Part shown: positions 35,505 through 48,459 of the stretch, piece by piece
Layout of the letters: every line of letters begins with the position of its first letter
Numbering within the stretch: position 1 is the stretch's first letter
Assembly: GCA_021397835.1 (NCBI GenBank)
Contig: JAJFZO010000469.1
Coordinates: forward strand, 992,001-1,056,000
Length of the DNA stretch: 64,000 bases
Direction of reading: 5' to 3'
Origin: Moringa oleifera
Lineage: Eukaryota > Streptophyta > Magnoliopsida > Brassicales > Moringaceae
Translations under genes and position numbers: made by a program
The notes under the pieces: generated by a model
Told to the model about the DNA's origin: nothing
Databases searched by the model: none
The model's input: the letters and a program-made list of their open reading frames with translations, nothing else

Positions 35505-37150
35505 CACCAGTATTAAGTACATAAAGTGCTTAAGATGATATAACATAAAAGAGGATATAATGTAAAAGAGGATAGGCCATTGACCTATGCTCCATATAGT
35601 TTTTAAGGTTTGTTAAGGACTTTGCTTTCTAACTTTACTAATCTGAATTTTTTTTTTTTTTTTTGTGATTTAATGAGTCACAGCTCAGTAAGAATGAACA
35701 TGTAACAATAACAAATCATATCAAGCATATTATCCAAGCCACAAGTCATTACTAAACATGTTATCCTTCCCTGTCAAAGATCAAGTGTAAACAAACATAT
35801 ACAAGTGATGCAATTTTATTTCCCTTTTATGTTGTAGCCAACAAGATAAGCAAATGCTCTAAAAATTTTATGTGAACATATTGATCTGTAAGATTGTAAT
35901 CATATATATTTATTTTTTGTATCATAGGCTTATATCCAAAGAAAATGATTCCATGTCATCAACTCTTGGTCAATTGAATGTCCCATGTCAATATGCAATT
36001 TCATAGCTTATCAAGTAAGGCAGAACTCGTTTGCCATCTTTTTATTTAGTTATGCAAGTTTTGATCCAGCAAATCTAACATACTTTTAAATGCTCAAACA
36101 ACAATTCAAGATACCAATCCATTTCATAACTTAAACATACAACCTCTTTTTACACATTTAATCATATAATTTGCTTATACTTACCTCTTGTATCTTTAAA
36201 AATTTTGGCCTCTAAATAAACTTCCTCCTCTTTGCATTTCCTCACCTTGTAATTATCCTATAAGTATGTAAGATATAATATTATAATATTTGCAAGCATA
36301 ATCATGCACGATAAATGAGCCTAAGTTGAATTCTTGTTTCTTAAATTTATTTCACTGTACTTTACTTAGTTCTTATTCTTATGCTCAAGTTTATTTCTTT
36401 TTATGCACAATTGATTTATCACTTTATATTTAATATATCGAAATTAATCGTTCATATATAAACTAAATTTCTTCTTCAAACCTAACTAAGTTAGCACCTT
36501 ACTAAATTTTATTTTGTACAAAATATTCCCTATTTTTAGTCCTTAGTAATGAAGCCATAACTCTTCCATTTCTTCTTGTTTAGAAAAGTTGTTTTGCCAT
36601 CATTTAGTTCAAATCTTTACCTGCAAGTTTCCTATTTTATGTTTTACTAAATTCAAACTTTAAACCTCTGAAATTTATATCTTAACTTGCTACCTTAAAA
36701 ATAAGGCACTTTTATATTCTTCAATAAATCTCTAACCTTAATCTTCATACATAGCTCAAAATCATATTTTTCACTCATTATATATAAATCAATTAATCAT
36801 ACAAGAGGATAAGAATAAAAAATAATCATAAAACCGTAGCTCATTTTACTTATCTCCAAGTTAATCAGAATCATTCTAACTCAATTCATTAACTTGATTG
36901 TCTAATTCTTACTTCTTTAGTTTTCTTCTTTTGTTATCTTTTTCTTTTCCCTAAATTTCATATAAAAGAAGTGTAGTTAGAAAGACTCTATTCAATATGC
37001 AAAGAGATGATTTTTAAGAAAGAAGAAGGCTAAGATGATTATTATCTTTATCTAAAGTTTTAATAACATTTTTGGTGCTTTAATCTCATACATCCACTTA
37101 GTATCTCACTTTATCTTATTGATTATTTTATGGTATTTTATAAAGTTTTC
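35505..37150. repeat. 1.6-kb dispersed repeat, block 2 copy
   Basis: Counterpart of 7,600-9,250. More substitutions than in the flanking gene parts, and no open frame. Confidence 0.5.
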
Positions 37151-38806
37151 AGAAATTGAAGATTTAATATGCACTGTTGGTTTGTTTGTGTGATAGAACT
37201 ATTTATATATGTTTAATTATTGAAGCAACTGTAACAACTTTGGAGTAATTTTTTTTTTTCTTTTTTGAATTTGATATTAAGCTTGATAATTTAATTAAGA
37301 CCATCACTTTTTCCAATCAAGATAGTAGATGCTTTAGTCTCCTATGTTTTTATCTATTAAATTATTATTTGAGAAACATATAATAATTTTATAATAAAAA
37401 TAAGTTTTACAAGTTTAAATTTGCTAAATTATATTGTAGTAATATAAGATACAATCTTGATTCACAATAGTCACTTTTTCAAGTTTATAATCCGTCAATT
37501 AATTACGTTAAATGGATTATCAATATTTGTATCTACCTTTGGTAAGAATCCAACAGAACCAAAAGAGATTTAGAACACTAATTTCAATTTTAATCAAATA
37601 ATGTCACTAACTTTAAGATTTCAACCTCAAAATTTCTGGATAATAGTTATCTCTTATTAAGGGTATTTTCATCTAAAAATATGAAAGAAAGAAAACAAAG
37701 CTTAAACAGTCAAATGGATAAGTGTTGATGTTTTTAAATCTCTATTTAAATCTTATTAATGAATACATAATCCAAGTGTTAGTTGCATTATACAAAGTTG
37801 TATCAAATAATATTACATAACAGACACATGCCTGAAAAGAATTCTAGTCTCTCTTTTTTTTTTTTTTTTTCCTTGGTTAAAATTTATGGAGGAAACTGCT
37901 TTTTCACAAAAAATGTGGCTTATGGAAATTGAATCTTCCTAACAGTCTCATTCTCTGACTTATCAGTGAAGGGAAATTTAACCAACTATCCTTGCCACAG
38001 ATATTCTATGGCCAAATTAATTTTTCTGTCTCATCATCTCTTACATGTCCTAATTAGTGGTTTCCCTATACCAGCAAACATTTCTCCGTACATTATTATA
38101 TGCAGCACAAGTATTATAATAAGTTTTAAAATATCTTTTTTATTTAATTTGAGGATTCTTTAGTGTAAAGTCATTCAATTAAAATCATGATTATTTTGAT
38201 AAAAATAATAAAATTGTCGTGTTTGTTTATAATTTGATGATCCTACTATACTATGAACTTAGATTATATCTCCACAATATATAAAAAAAAAATTCATACC
38301 CCAGATAAGTGAATTAATCAACCCGAAAACTAACAGTAGAATAAAATCAGCTTGGAGGGAAAAACAAATTATGAATTCGAATAATATTACTTTCAATATG
38401 TTGTCATATCATAATGTTGAACTACTCATAATTAATGTTTTAGATATTTGATTATCATGAATTTTTAGAATACATAATCTACCGAATATTTTAAGGACAC
38501 TCAAAGAAATAACATTACTAATAATCCAGATTACCAATGATCTGATTTTGACAACTAAGCAATATTTTTGGACTTTACATTTAAGTTTTTATAATGGAAA
38601 GACATATTAATGAACTGTTAAAAATTTTAAGCTAACAGTCCATATTAGTGTAATAATTATAGCACATAACTCAAGAAAAAAATTTCTAAAATCAAAACTG
38701 AAAGAATGAGTTTGCAATTTCACTTAATTTGGTAGACTTTCTTTTAAGAAAAAGGCCAATTAACCCACAATTATCGTTCAACATCACCGATAAGATTGTA
38801 CAGAAG
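37151..38806. other. Upstream region of the MLP gene at 38,955
   Basis: Counterpart of 9,251-10,892. One notable difference: about 38,520-38,560 contains ATTACCAATGATCTGATTTT, which block 1 has lost by a short deletion near 10,630. Confidence 0.6.
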
Positions 38807-38820
38807 CACTCATGATGAGC
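38807..38820. promoter_or_regulatory. Promoter dyad, slightly eroded
   Basis: CACTCATGATGAGC: the CTCAT-G-ATGAG core is intact, and the outer G of the left arm is changed (GCGCTC to GCACTC). It ends 40 bases upstream of the TATA box at 38,861. Confidence 0.48.
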
Positions 38821-38860
38821 ACTGGCCTACTAGAATTAATGGAGCGTTGAGCCATCCAAC

Positions 38861-38867
38861 TATAAAA
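38861..38867 (+). promoter_or_regulatory. TATA box of MLP gene 38,955
   Basis: TATAAAA in CCAACTATAAAAGGATAATGG, 94 bases before the ATG, the same spacing as at 10,946. Confidence 0.8.
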
Positions 38868-38954
38868 GGATAATGGCGGAAGTGTCGCCTCACTGCACTT
38901 CGTTAGTGTTCTCTTCTGTTAGAAAATATATAAAATATCCTCAAGAGAAGTAAA

Positions 38955-39529
38955 ATGTCTGTGCGTGGTAAGCTAGAGACTGATGTGGAGATCAAGTCTT
39001 CTGCTCAGAAGTTCCACGAACTAGTCAGCAGCAGGCCACATCACCTAACCCACATCTCCAGTGATAAGATAAAAGGATGTGAGTTACATGCCGGAGACTG
39101 GGGCAAGACCGGCAGTTTCATCTTGTGGACTTACGTCCATGGTAAGCCGCATTAATTAATTGTACTTAATCATGTATTTTTTGTTAATGAACAAGTGGTT
39201 GTAGATTTACTTTATGATTACATGATAAACTCATGTGATTGGTTTGCATTAAAACGTCAGATGGGAAGACTCGGGCTGCAAAGGATATAATTGAAGCTGT
39301 AGATCCTGACAAAAATCTAATTACTTTCAAGGTGATGGAAGGAGATCTCATGAAGGAGTTCAAGACCTTCAAAATTACTTTTCATGCAACCCCAAAGAAT
39401 ATGGGTAGCTTGGTGCACGTGATTGTGGAATATGAGAAGCTTCACAAGAAAATTGCACATCCTGAAACAATGGTTGAACTCTTAGCCCAAATTGTGAAAG
39501 ATATGGGAGCTCACCTTTCCGAAGCATAG
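38955..39529 (+). CDS. MLP-like protein, Bet v 1 family, 151 aa
   Basis: Exons 38,955-39,141 and 39,261-39,529, with a 119-bp phase-1 GT-AG intron. The product is 151 aa, with the glycine-rich loop HAGDWGKTGS and the C-terminal helix ending HLSEA. It is the block 2 partner of the 11,040 gene. The coding sequences differ at eight bases: five replacements (E18Q, F24V, F57L, V68A, I88M) and three silent changes. All motifs of the family remain, so it is probably functional. The AATAAA at about 39,586 is followed by TGCTTGGG. The start is the ATG after AAGAGAAGTAAA, conserved in the paralogues. Confidence 0.95.
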
Positions 39530-41080
39530 GATGCTATTATCATCATATATATTGTGTGCTTCTACTATGCAATAATGTACTTCAGAATAAATGCTTGGGT
39601 GTTTTAAGTATTGCTGAATGCTTTCATGGAAGTATGCTTTATGCATATACTTTCCTATATGCGCACTGCTTCACCCAAACTTTACTTTGTGAAAGTTAAA
39701 TAGTCTTCCTTTCACTGGTTATATATATGCATCCTATTAAGTTTCAATAACGTGGTTATGTGTGATATATATTCTTTTTTATTCTTCTAATCTTCATGGT
39801 GTTGCTGTAAACTAAGAGTGAAATTTGTGGGTTCTTGAAGGAGGGTTCAAATGATTTTCTAAGTTATTGTAATAAAAGAAAGAAACAGAGAAAGGAAAAA
39901 TGAAGTGACAAAATGACAGAAGAGAAGAAGCAGAGAAAAGAAGGAGAGAGAAGATAGAAAAAAAAAAAAAGAAAAAGAAAGAGAGGATGAGGGACATTGA
40001 TATTATTTATGTCAGTTTTTTTTAAATATGTTTTTAATTTTACTTTACGTTTTAAATTTTTTGTATTCACATTAACTTTTTGAAATCAATTTTAATTGAT
40101 CCAAATTAATGGATTAGAATTTGTTTAATGTTTTTTTTTTTTTTAAGATTTGGGTTTATTTGGAAAGAGATATTATTTAATTTGGTGGTTTTCATTTTTT
40201 ATTATTTTTAAAATTTTCAATTCATGTAAGGGAGACTAATTTTTGCATAACTCATCTATTAATCAAATGTTTAAGATAAGGTTACAATACAAAACTAATT
40301 TTAATTCAAATATTATAAAATTGATATATATCTCTATAGCATAAAGCATATTTAAATTTAAAATCTTGAGTTATTAATAACATTAATTAGGCTGAAAATG
40401 CAATTTTCAAATTCAGACACATTAGTACATATCTTGGTTATTTGGTTAAGCGAAGAAATGATCACTCTTGTGAGCATTTACTTTGATGATCTTCTAACTC
40501 TAAGTTATTTAGTTGAAAGTACCGAGCTTATAATTTCATTGAAAGTCAGAGACTTGCAATTTTGATGAAACTGTGTCAAGCTTCCATAGTTCTCAACAAG
40601 CATTATAGACATCAAGCTTTTCCTTGGACAAGCTTCATTTTGTGCTGATAAACGTTCATGATCTGATATGTGATGAAATCATAGAGCCAAGTAACACATA
40701 AAAATCTCATTGACCTTATTTACATTGAGGAGATGAGGAAGGGTGACGAGCAGAGACAGTGGGAAGAAAGAAGTATAAATGAATGATAACAATACCATTT
40801 TGGCCATTTCTTCTCTCTTTTCTTTAATTTCATCGTCTTGTCTCTCAAAATCTCTCAAGAGAAGCAGATTGACAGGGGAAGAGACGAAAACTAAACAATT
40901 TTTAAGTACTTCTTGATTTTCAATTCAACCTTTCTTACAATTTCATAGATTCTCTATTATTTCCAAAACTTCAACGTCAGTGAATTCAAGCAAAATAATT
41001 GACTGTTGAATAATTTTTTGAAACACAACAAGAAAAGTTAAAGGTAAAAATTCCAAACGCAAGATGAGTGATCACGGATT
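39530..41080. other. MLP 3' flank, block 2 copy
   Basis: Counterpart of 11,615-13,189, with the purine-rich tract at about 39,875-39,990. Frames on the minus strand here (39,812-40,070) are translations of that tract and are not genes. Confidence 0.65.
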
Positions 41081-42310
41081 TTTACTAAGGTCAAATCTTT
41101 AAATTGACTTTAAAAAAGTTTTGGATGATTTTTTAAATAAAATTAATATAAAGTCATCACTATTTTTTTTTTACAATATAGTTGAACATTGATTTTTTTT
41201 AAATCGCTTTTCATATTAACAAAATTAAACATAAATAAGACAATGTTTGTCTTTCGAGCTTAAAAATATGGTCCCGAGTTCGATTACTCATGAAAAAGGG
41301 TACCCCATAGCATCCAAAAATTAGTACCAATTGATCATATTGTTTTTCAGTTTAAAATTTACTTTATTTTTGAAATTAATTCTAGAAAAATATCTTAAAA
41401 AGAATTTGAATACGCATGAAAAGGAAACAATTAAAACTTTAATTTTTGGAGCATATGAAGATTTCACTTGTATTTCATCCTTAATCCTTAAAATTATTTT
41501 TCTAATAGAGAATGTAGAGGCCTCATTCTTGTTCAATCACTAATCTTCAAAAACATTCCTTTTGACAATGGAGAATATAAAAACTTAAAAATATATTTAT
41601 TTTGTTTTTTGAAAATAATTTTATATTAGAGTATTTTTTTCATATTTCTTGAAAATTCAAAACATAACTTTTGTATTTATAATTTTATATTAAAAAGTAT
41701 GAAAACTTTTCTCATGATATTTTTTGTACTTTTTCAAAGCTTGAAAAATATATTTTTATCTTATAAAAATTATTTTTAATTAAAAATTATGAAAAATCTA
41801 ATCTTTTGTATACTAACAAACTTAAAATATATATTTTTATTTTTAAATTTCATATTAAAAAGTATAAAAATCTCTGTCTTTAGATTTTTTCATACTTTCA
41901 AAGACTTAAAATATATATATATATATCATATTTTTAAAAAATTTTAAAAAAACTAATTAAAATAATATTAAAGTGATTTACTATATCTGAAAACATGATT
42001 AAAATCAGGTAAATTAATAACTAAAACAAAAAATCTCAATTTGTTTATACCTAAAATTTCACATGGATACTTAAGAAAATTTGAACATAAAGTTTCATTA
42101 AATTTATCTATCTTTATTATTATTATTATTATAACAAACCTTATATATATCAAATCATTCCTTCGCATCTCTTATTTTCTTTTTTTTTTGTTGCTTCCCT
42201 GCACAAATAAATTCCTTTAACTCAAAATCCGAGGATGAATTTTCAAAACCTTGCTTATTGTTGTTTGATCTCTCTTACATGTATGAATACTTGCCACCTT
42301 CACCTCAATC
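41080..42310 (-). repeat. Degenerate LTR-like module, distal, block 2 copy
   Basis: Counterpart of 13,190-14,440, including a satellite-like stretch at 41,570-41,960 and a shortened ATT microsatellite at about 42,115. Confidence 0.5.
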
Positions 42311-42899
42311 ATATTAGTTTTAAGTTGTCCATATTGCAGGAGTAGATTATTCTCTACATTCGTGTGTGCTTTAATATCAAATCTAAGAGCCTCATGATCT
42401 ATGATAGACTAAACTTCATATTTGAAGGGAAAGTAGTTCTCTATATTGTGTTCCATTGCCCCACTTTGGTAAATGCATGTTGCCTCAAGATCATGCCACT
42501 AAAGGTATAAAGGTTACCATGACTTCAAAAATATTGGGGCTAACAATTATCTCTTAAGTGATTAAAGGCAACTCAGTGTATGTTATCAAGATTAGTTTAA
42601 TGGGGATCTTCAAATGTTGATTTTACGGCCTAGGCTATTGCTACTAAAAATTAGGATTTTGAGGAGTAAGGGGTGGCACTCCCAATTATTATTATGGGAC
42701 CATTAACCTTGGCAACACTACTTGATGGTGTTAGCTATTTGGCAACAAAGGGTAAGATATGGAGGTGTTGGACACTAGTGTTGATGAGGTTAGAGATTAA
42801 AATAAGAAGGTGGATAAATCCTTCCAAACGGTGTCTAGGAAATTTGATTTGTTTCTTTTTTCTGTTTTCCTATATAGTTCTCTTTAATATTATTTAGGT

Positions 42900-43860
42900 C
42901 CTCTAACCTTCCAAGCCTATATACATTTTTGAAAATTTCTCCTTGTTTGACTACCTTTACATACCCAACAGTCTTTCATAGAATGAAGGTTTCAAAGTGT
43001 TAAACCCTAGCCGCTTACCACTTGCCACCTTCTAGCATATTCCTTGAATAACTCGTCATTCTTTTCACACATGTTTTAAAGAGTGACCCGGTCAGGTGTT
43101 GATTCTCTCATGCATTGATAATGTGCCATAAAAGCACCAATTAAATCCTTCCACGACTATATTTTGATGCTTCTCAATTAGTTATTGGCGGTTAAGTGTT
43201 TCCTCCTACAAGCTATCTTGAAAGCAATGTCTGAGCAGTTTCTCATTGTTTTCTTGTCCCTGCATCTTAAATAAGTACATACAGATATGCGTGTGTGGAT
43301 ATTTAATCTCATCGAATTTGTCAAATTTAGATGTTTTAAAGTTAGGTAGCAAAATCAATCCAAGGACAAGGCTGAGATCAGCAACATCTAATCCATTATA
43401 GTCGTTTACTTCATTGATCATTCTGATTTTCTCTATCAACCCTTCTATCATACTAAGCAGTGTTTGGTTCATTAGATTACCCATCATCTTTATTAGGTCA
43501 TCTAGGTTCGAGACCTAAAAGAAATCTCCCCCTTGCCTGTCTCTTTCGTTACTAGCACTTTGCCCTTGTAGCATCTCATAGATACATTCATAACCTTAGG
43601 TACCTCTAGAAGCATTCCCTAGTGTAGGGTTCGTTGGGCAAACCACAAATGCCTTTACCCTCATATTAGGTGCTTTTTTTAGTGATTCCACATCAATGAT
43701 CACATATTTCCCTTTCAACATAAATTCCATCAATTCATCATCTTGTGCATCTACCCTTGTAGTTTTACCTAACCTTAGGTCCTTTTTTTTAATCAATTTT
43801 CGATTAACTGTTTCTGCATATCTGATTGAGCATGAGCTGCTTTCTTGTTCATATCTTATT
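42900..43860 (-). pseudogene. Ty3/gypsy gag remnant, block 2 copy
   Basis: Counterpart of 15,000-15,972. On the minus strand it gives VNDYNGLDVADLSLVLGLIL, KFDKFDEIKYPHTHICMYLF and NEKLLRHCFQDSL. It has stops at other places from block 1 (for example, the frame now ends after HCFQDSL). Confidence 0.8.
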
Positions 43861-44228
43861 GTGCATTCTCTAATTTGTCCAAATGAGCTAACTATTCTTC
43901 CATGTTTGTAGGATGAGATCTTGATCGAGTATTTATGTCTTCACCACATGGTGCTTTGTCTTCCCTATCCTTGCTTCTTCTTCCCTTCTTATACCAAATA
44001 TATGTTTAGTATTTTAGATAATTGCTCATGCATGCATGATAATTTATGCTAGGTTAACGTATATGCAAAAAATGGGCATCAACAAGTTTTATTAATCTAG
44101 AAGCATCAAAATATATATTTCATTAATTATTCTAAAATGTTATTGATATCTCACTATTAAGTCACTTTACTCTAAAACTTTCAAGAATACCATTAAGCCT
44201 TAGTATGCCAATGTCAAATTGCTCTTGC

Positions 44229-44441
44229 TTATATCTTTCTTATTATGAAAGTCCTTAAACATTTACTTTTTCCTTTACCTTCTATTTTTTCCTCAGCATT
44301 TTCTTTTGGCAACTTTAGTAAGGAAACTAACTCTTTAACTCTCGAAGTTGGCTTATTACTTTTGAGATAGGTGGTTTTTGGTTTTTGAGGTTTGACACTT
44401 AACAATGCAGTACATTCCTCTGATGTTGGGCCCAAGTTCAA
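44229..44441 (-). pseudogene. Gypsy-associated ORF fragment, block 2 copy
   Basis: Counterpart of 16,321-16,557. It opens MNLGPTSEECTALLSV and shares SRVKELVSLLKLPKE. A 1-base deletion near 44,250 truncates the end. Confidence 0.45.
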
Positions 44442-45119
44442 ATTACCAAAAGTAAAGCCTCAATAGGATTCTAGGATTTTATAGCAACTTTTGTTAGAGG
44501 GTTTTGCATGAACATAAGATTCCTTACATGCCCTTTATGGTCATAATGTGATTTCCATGATAAGGTTCTAACATCTAATTACATTATCGACCTTTTTGAC
44601 ACAATGAGCCTTTTCGACCCATAAAGGTATCCTCTTTCAAGAGAATCAATAAACTAACTGGTTTAATCACTTAATAGCTATTAAACTTCTTGATATCATA
44701 GAATGCATATGTAAAAAGGTAAGAAAATAAGGAACATCAGAGTAAACATAAGGTCAGTCATTGACATCAACATCAAAATGATCAAAATTTACATCCTTCT
44801 ATGTGTCTTGTATAGGTTTTGTTCTTGATCAGGGTTGGCTCTATGTAAAATTGGCTAGGTGAGGTTCATCACATGCTGAAGGTTGGGTTTTTATGGGATT
44901 TGACCAGTTTTCTAAAGGCTCTCAAATCGTTCCTTTGTCGGACTAGCAAGGCACCCTAGAACACTATTATCTTCGCTACAAAAGGATTAGCTTCTAAAAA
45001 ATAATAAAGCATTTCAGGTTTAATTTGAGTGTGATGAGTATTTTGCTACCTATGTGAAAGCAAGATGCTTCTCAAGAGCATAGTTTGCTCTACTACATCC
45101 TAAAAGGTATAGCTCGATT
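44442..45119 (-). other. Internal gypsy DNA, block 2 copy
   Basis: Counterpart of 16,558-17,269. The unoccupied CACTA target context GAAAGCAAGATGCTTCTC is present at about 45,056. Confidence 0.6.
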
Positions 45120-47270
45120 GACAGCTTATATTATGCAAATAAGGTGTATGTAAGAAGATGAGTAATTTAAATAAAAATACATAATATAAAGCATAAAAGC
45201 AAAACAAGTAAAAAATTAATGGATTTTTACTTCTAAATGCCATGAACATGAAATAATTAGGAACAAGAATACTAAACTTCAAATTTCAAAACCAAAATGT
45301 AATGCATAATCAATTTTGTAGTTGACTCCTCGAAACGACTTTAAAAATGCTTTTGAATGATGTTTTTGAGAAAAATAAATTTAAAATAAAGGGAGTCATC
45401 ATTAATCCTTTTTATAGCATGATTAGACATCGAAATTCATTTGTTTTTGTAAACAACTTTTTAGATTAATAAAAACAAATATAAATAAGGCAATGTTTGT
45501 CTTTCAAAAGTGAAAGCACGGGTTAGAGAGTCGGTTATGCATGGGATAACACCTTTACAGTGCCCGAACATTAGTACCAATTGATAATGATCATTTCTCG
45601 GTTTTGAAATTCACTTGATTTTTAAATTGATTCTCAAAAAATGTCTCAAAAGAAATTTGAATGTACATGAAAAGTAAACAAATGGAATTTCATTTTTGAG
45701 AGAATTTAAGAGTTTAACTTATGTTTTGCCTTTAATTCTTAAAATTTTTTTCTGAAAAATATAGAAGTTTCACTCTTGTTCAATCCTTAATCCCTAAAAA
45801 TATTCTTTTTAATGATGGAGAATATAAATATCTCACTCTTACTCTTCCCTTAATCCTCAAAACATTTTTCATAACTCATGCAAATGCGAGAACATTTCAA
45901 TATTAACTAAGATGTATAGCAACATTATATTAAAATATAAAAAATAATTTCAATATCTCATAACATTATATTAAAATATAAAAAATAATTTTAATATCTC
46001 ATAACTCTAATAAAATCAATATATTAATATTTAATATCTAAATGTAGGCCTTAAACCTAAATTTAATAAGTCCATCAAGTGAGAATAAAAATAAATTTGA
46101 GGCCATACAAGTAAAATATTTTTTATTTATTTTTAAAATATATTTTAGATAATATGAAGATTTTTTTGAGATTTTCTCATTATTTGAAAAAATTAAATAA
46201 TTTTTATATTAAAAAATATGAAAATATCTCTCTTTTAATTTTTTACACTATTAAAAAACATAAAATATATTTTTAACAAAATTTATATTAAAAATATAAA
46301 AATCTCTCTCTTAAAATCTCTACACCCTTAAAAACTTAAAAGTATGCATTTTTATTTGTTTAAAAATAATTTTATATTAAAAAATATAAAAATCTCTCTC
46401 TTGAGATTTTTCATACTTCTTAAAAATTTAAAACATATTTTTTAATTTTAAAAATAATTTTATATTCAAAAATATGAAAACTTCTTTCTTGTGATTTTTT
46501 AATACTTCTCCAAAACTTTAATCATATATATATTTTATTTTTAAAAATAAGTTTTTATACTTAAAACTATGAAAATTTCTCTTTTTTGATTTTTTATTCT
46601 TTCAAAAACTTAAAACATATATTTTTAAAAAATCATTTTTGTATTAAAAAATATAAAAATTTCTTTCTTGAGATTTTTTAGTATTTTTCTAAACTTGAAT
46701 TATATATTTTTATTTTTTTAAGAAAAAATTTTTGTACTTAAAAATATAAAAATCTTTCTTGCGGGATCTTTTCATACTCTCAAAAACTTGAAATATATTT
46801 TTTTATTTAAAAATAATTTTTATATCAAAAAATATAAAAATCTCTTTGTCGAGATTTTTTCATACTCTCAAGAATTGAAAATATTTTTAAATTTTTTAAG
46901 AAATCAAATTCAAACAATATTAAAGTAATTTACCATCCTTAAAAAGATTATTAAAATTGAGTAAATGAATAATCAAAAAGAAAAATATCAATTTGCCTTT
47001 ACCTAAAATTTTACATTAATACTTGAGAAACTTTAAACATAAAGTTTCATTAAATTTATCTATTATTATTATTGATATTATTATATTATTATTTTTATTA
47101 GTGTTGTTGTTGTTATTATTATTTAAACCAACCTGATATGCCAAAATCATTAATTCCTCTTCTTCTCCTATTTTCCTTTTCTAATTTTACTCCCCCTCAA
47201 AAACAAATTCCCTCACCTCATGTTATCCTTCTTTCACATAACTACTATTCTTTATCTTCTTTTTCTTCTT
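45120..47270 (-). repeat. Degenerate LTR-like module, proximal, block 2 copy
   Basis: Counterpart of 17,270-19,500. The satellite-like array (46,120-46,900) is about one monomer shorter than in block 1, consistent with unequal change after duplication. Confidence 0.5.
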
Positions 47271-47315
47271 TCTCTCCCTTCTCTTTTTTTCAATCCTTTT
47301 CACTACCATAGCCAT

Positions 47316-48000
47316 TCAGAAAATCCTTGTTTCAATTAGATTAGAGCTTTGAACGAGAAAGAAAATAAGAGGAATCGATATATCAGATTGGGAATGCATT
47401 GACAGTACCACCATTATGTGCAAGCACAACTAAACAGAGAGGCTTATGTTTCAGTCTATCTATACATTTGACAGAGTATTTGCATGCCACTGTCCCACAA
47501 AGCAGATGTATAAGGAGAGAGCCAAGGAAGTTGTTGTTAATTTCTGCCCTCAGTGGCATTAAGGCAAGCATATTTGCTTGCGGGCACAGGAGCAGTGGAA
47601 AAAAATACACCATGAGTGGAATTACTAAATATGCAATGGCAGATATATTTTACCATATGGACAAGCATATAGATAGAGAAATTTATCCTGAAATTCTGTG
47701 ACTTGGTTAACAAAGTTGTCAGAGATCTCCTTAGCTCGGATAGTACACCACTAAGACTTCTAGATGATCCAAAGAGAGGAACGGTTGCTGAGAGACTTAC
47801 TGAGGAGGCTTTATTTAAGAGACCTTCTTAATTAGCTTGCATAGTACTTCCACCATTGAAAGTTCTGCTTACAAGTCAAGCTCACCTACAGTTAATTTGA
47901 ATTTTATTGATTTTGCGGGGAGTTAGCGTGCTTCTTAAACATTATCAGCTACTGCAAGACTGACAGAAGGTTGCCATGGATATGAATTTTAGTTAAACCT
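47316..48000 (+). pseudogene. NACK1-type kinesin motor pseudogene, block 2 copy
   Basis: Counterpart of 19,535-20,222 with the same frameshift, the same P-loop change (SSGKK) and the same internal deletion. Extra local changes include a short deletion after the GAAATTCTGTGACTTGG point and a few replacements (for example GINAS to GIKAS, FDHME to FYHMD). Confidence 0.82.
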
Positions 48001-48459
48001 TGGAACATTAAATCACATAAAATTTGTGCATAATGGCTGAAAAATGAAAGAAAGTTGCTGGAAAATGAAATGTTCAGGCAAACACTTCAAAATCCTTGCA
48101 AGACTGTAATTAAACTTCAAATTTCATGGAAATAATCTTTCAGTTTTTACTTTAGTTTTAATAATTAGAGGGTATTGAAATTCCAAGTGTCAGTTGCATT
48201 GTATAAATACTGGTATTTTAATGAAGTTATATGATAGGCGCATGAAAGGAACTCTTCATTTTTTTTTGTTTTCTTTTGGCTTAAAATTTGTGGAGAAACT
48301 GCCCTTTTCACAAAATTGTAGGAAAATTGAATCTTCCTTACGGTACCCAATCTCTGACTTATTGGTGAAGGGAAAAATTGAACAAACAGTCTTTGCCACA
48401 TATACTCTATTGTGTCAAATAAATTATGATGGGCTCTATCCTGTCGTACATCTAATAGG

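Noticed and set aside
39812..40070. Phe/Ser/Leu-rich minus-strand frames
   Set aside because: They are translations of the purine-rich tract in the MLP 3' flank, lengthened by A/G runs, with no start context or conservation.
42673..42897. Plus-strand 74-codon frame in the gypsy interior
   Set aside because: The block 1 counterpart (about 14,790-15,010) has stops, and the frame is antisense to the element.
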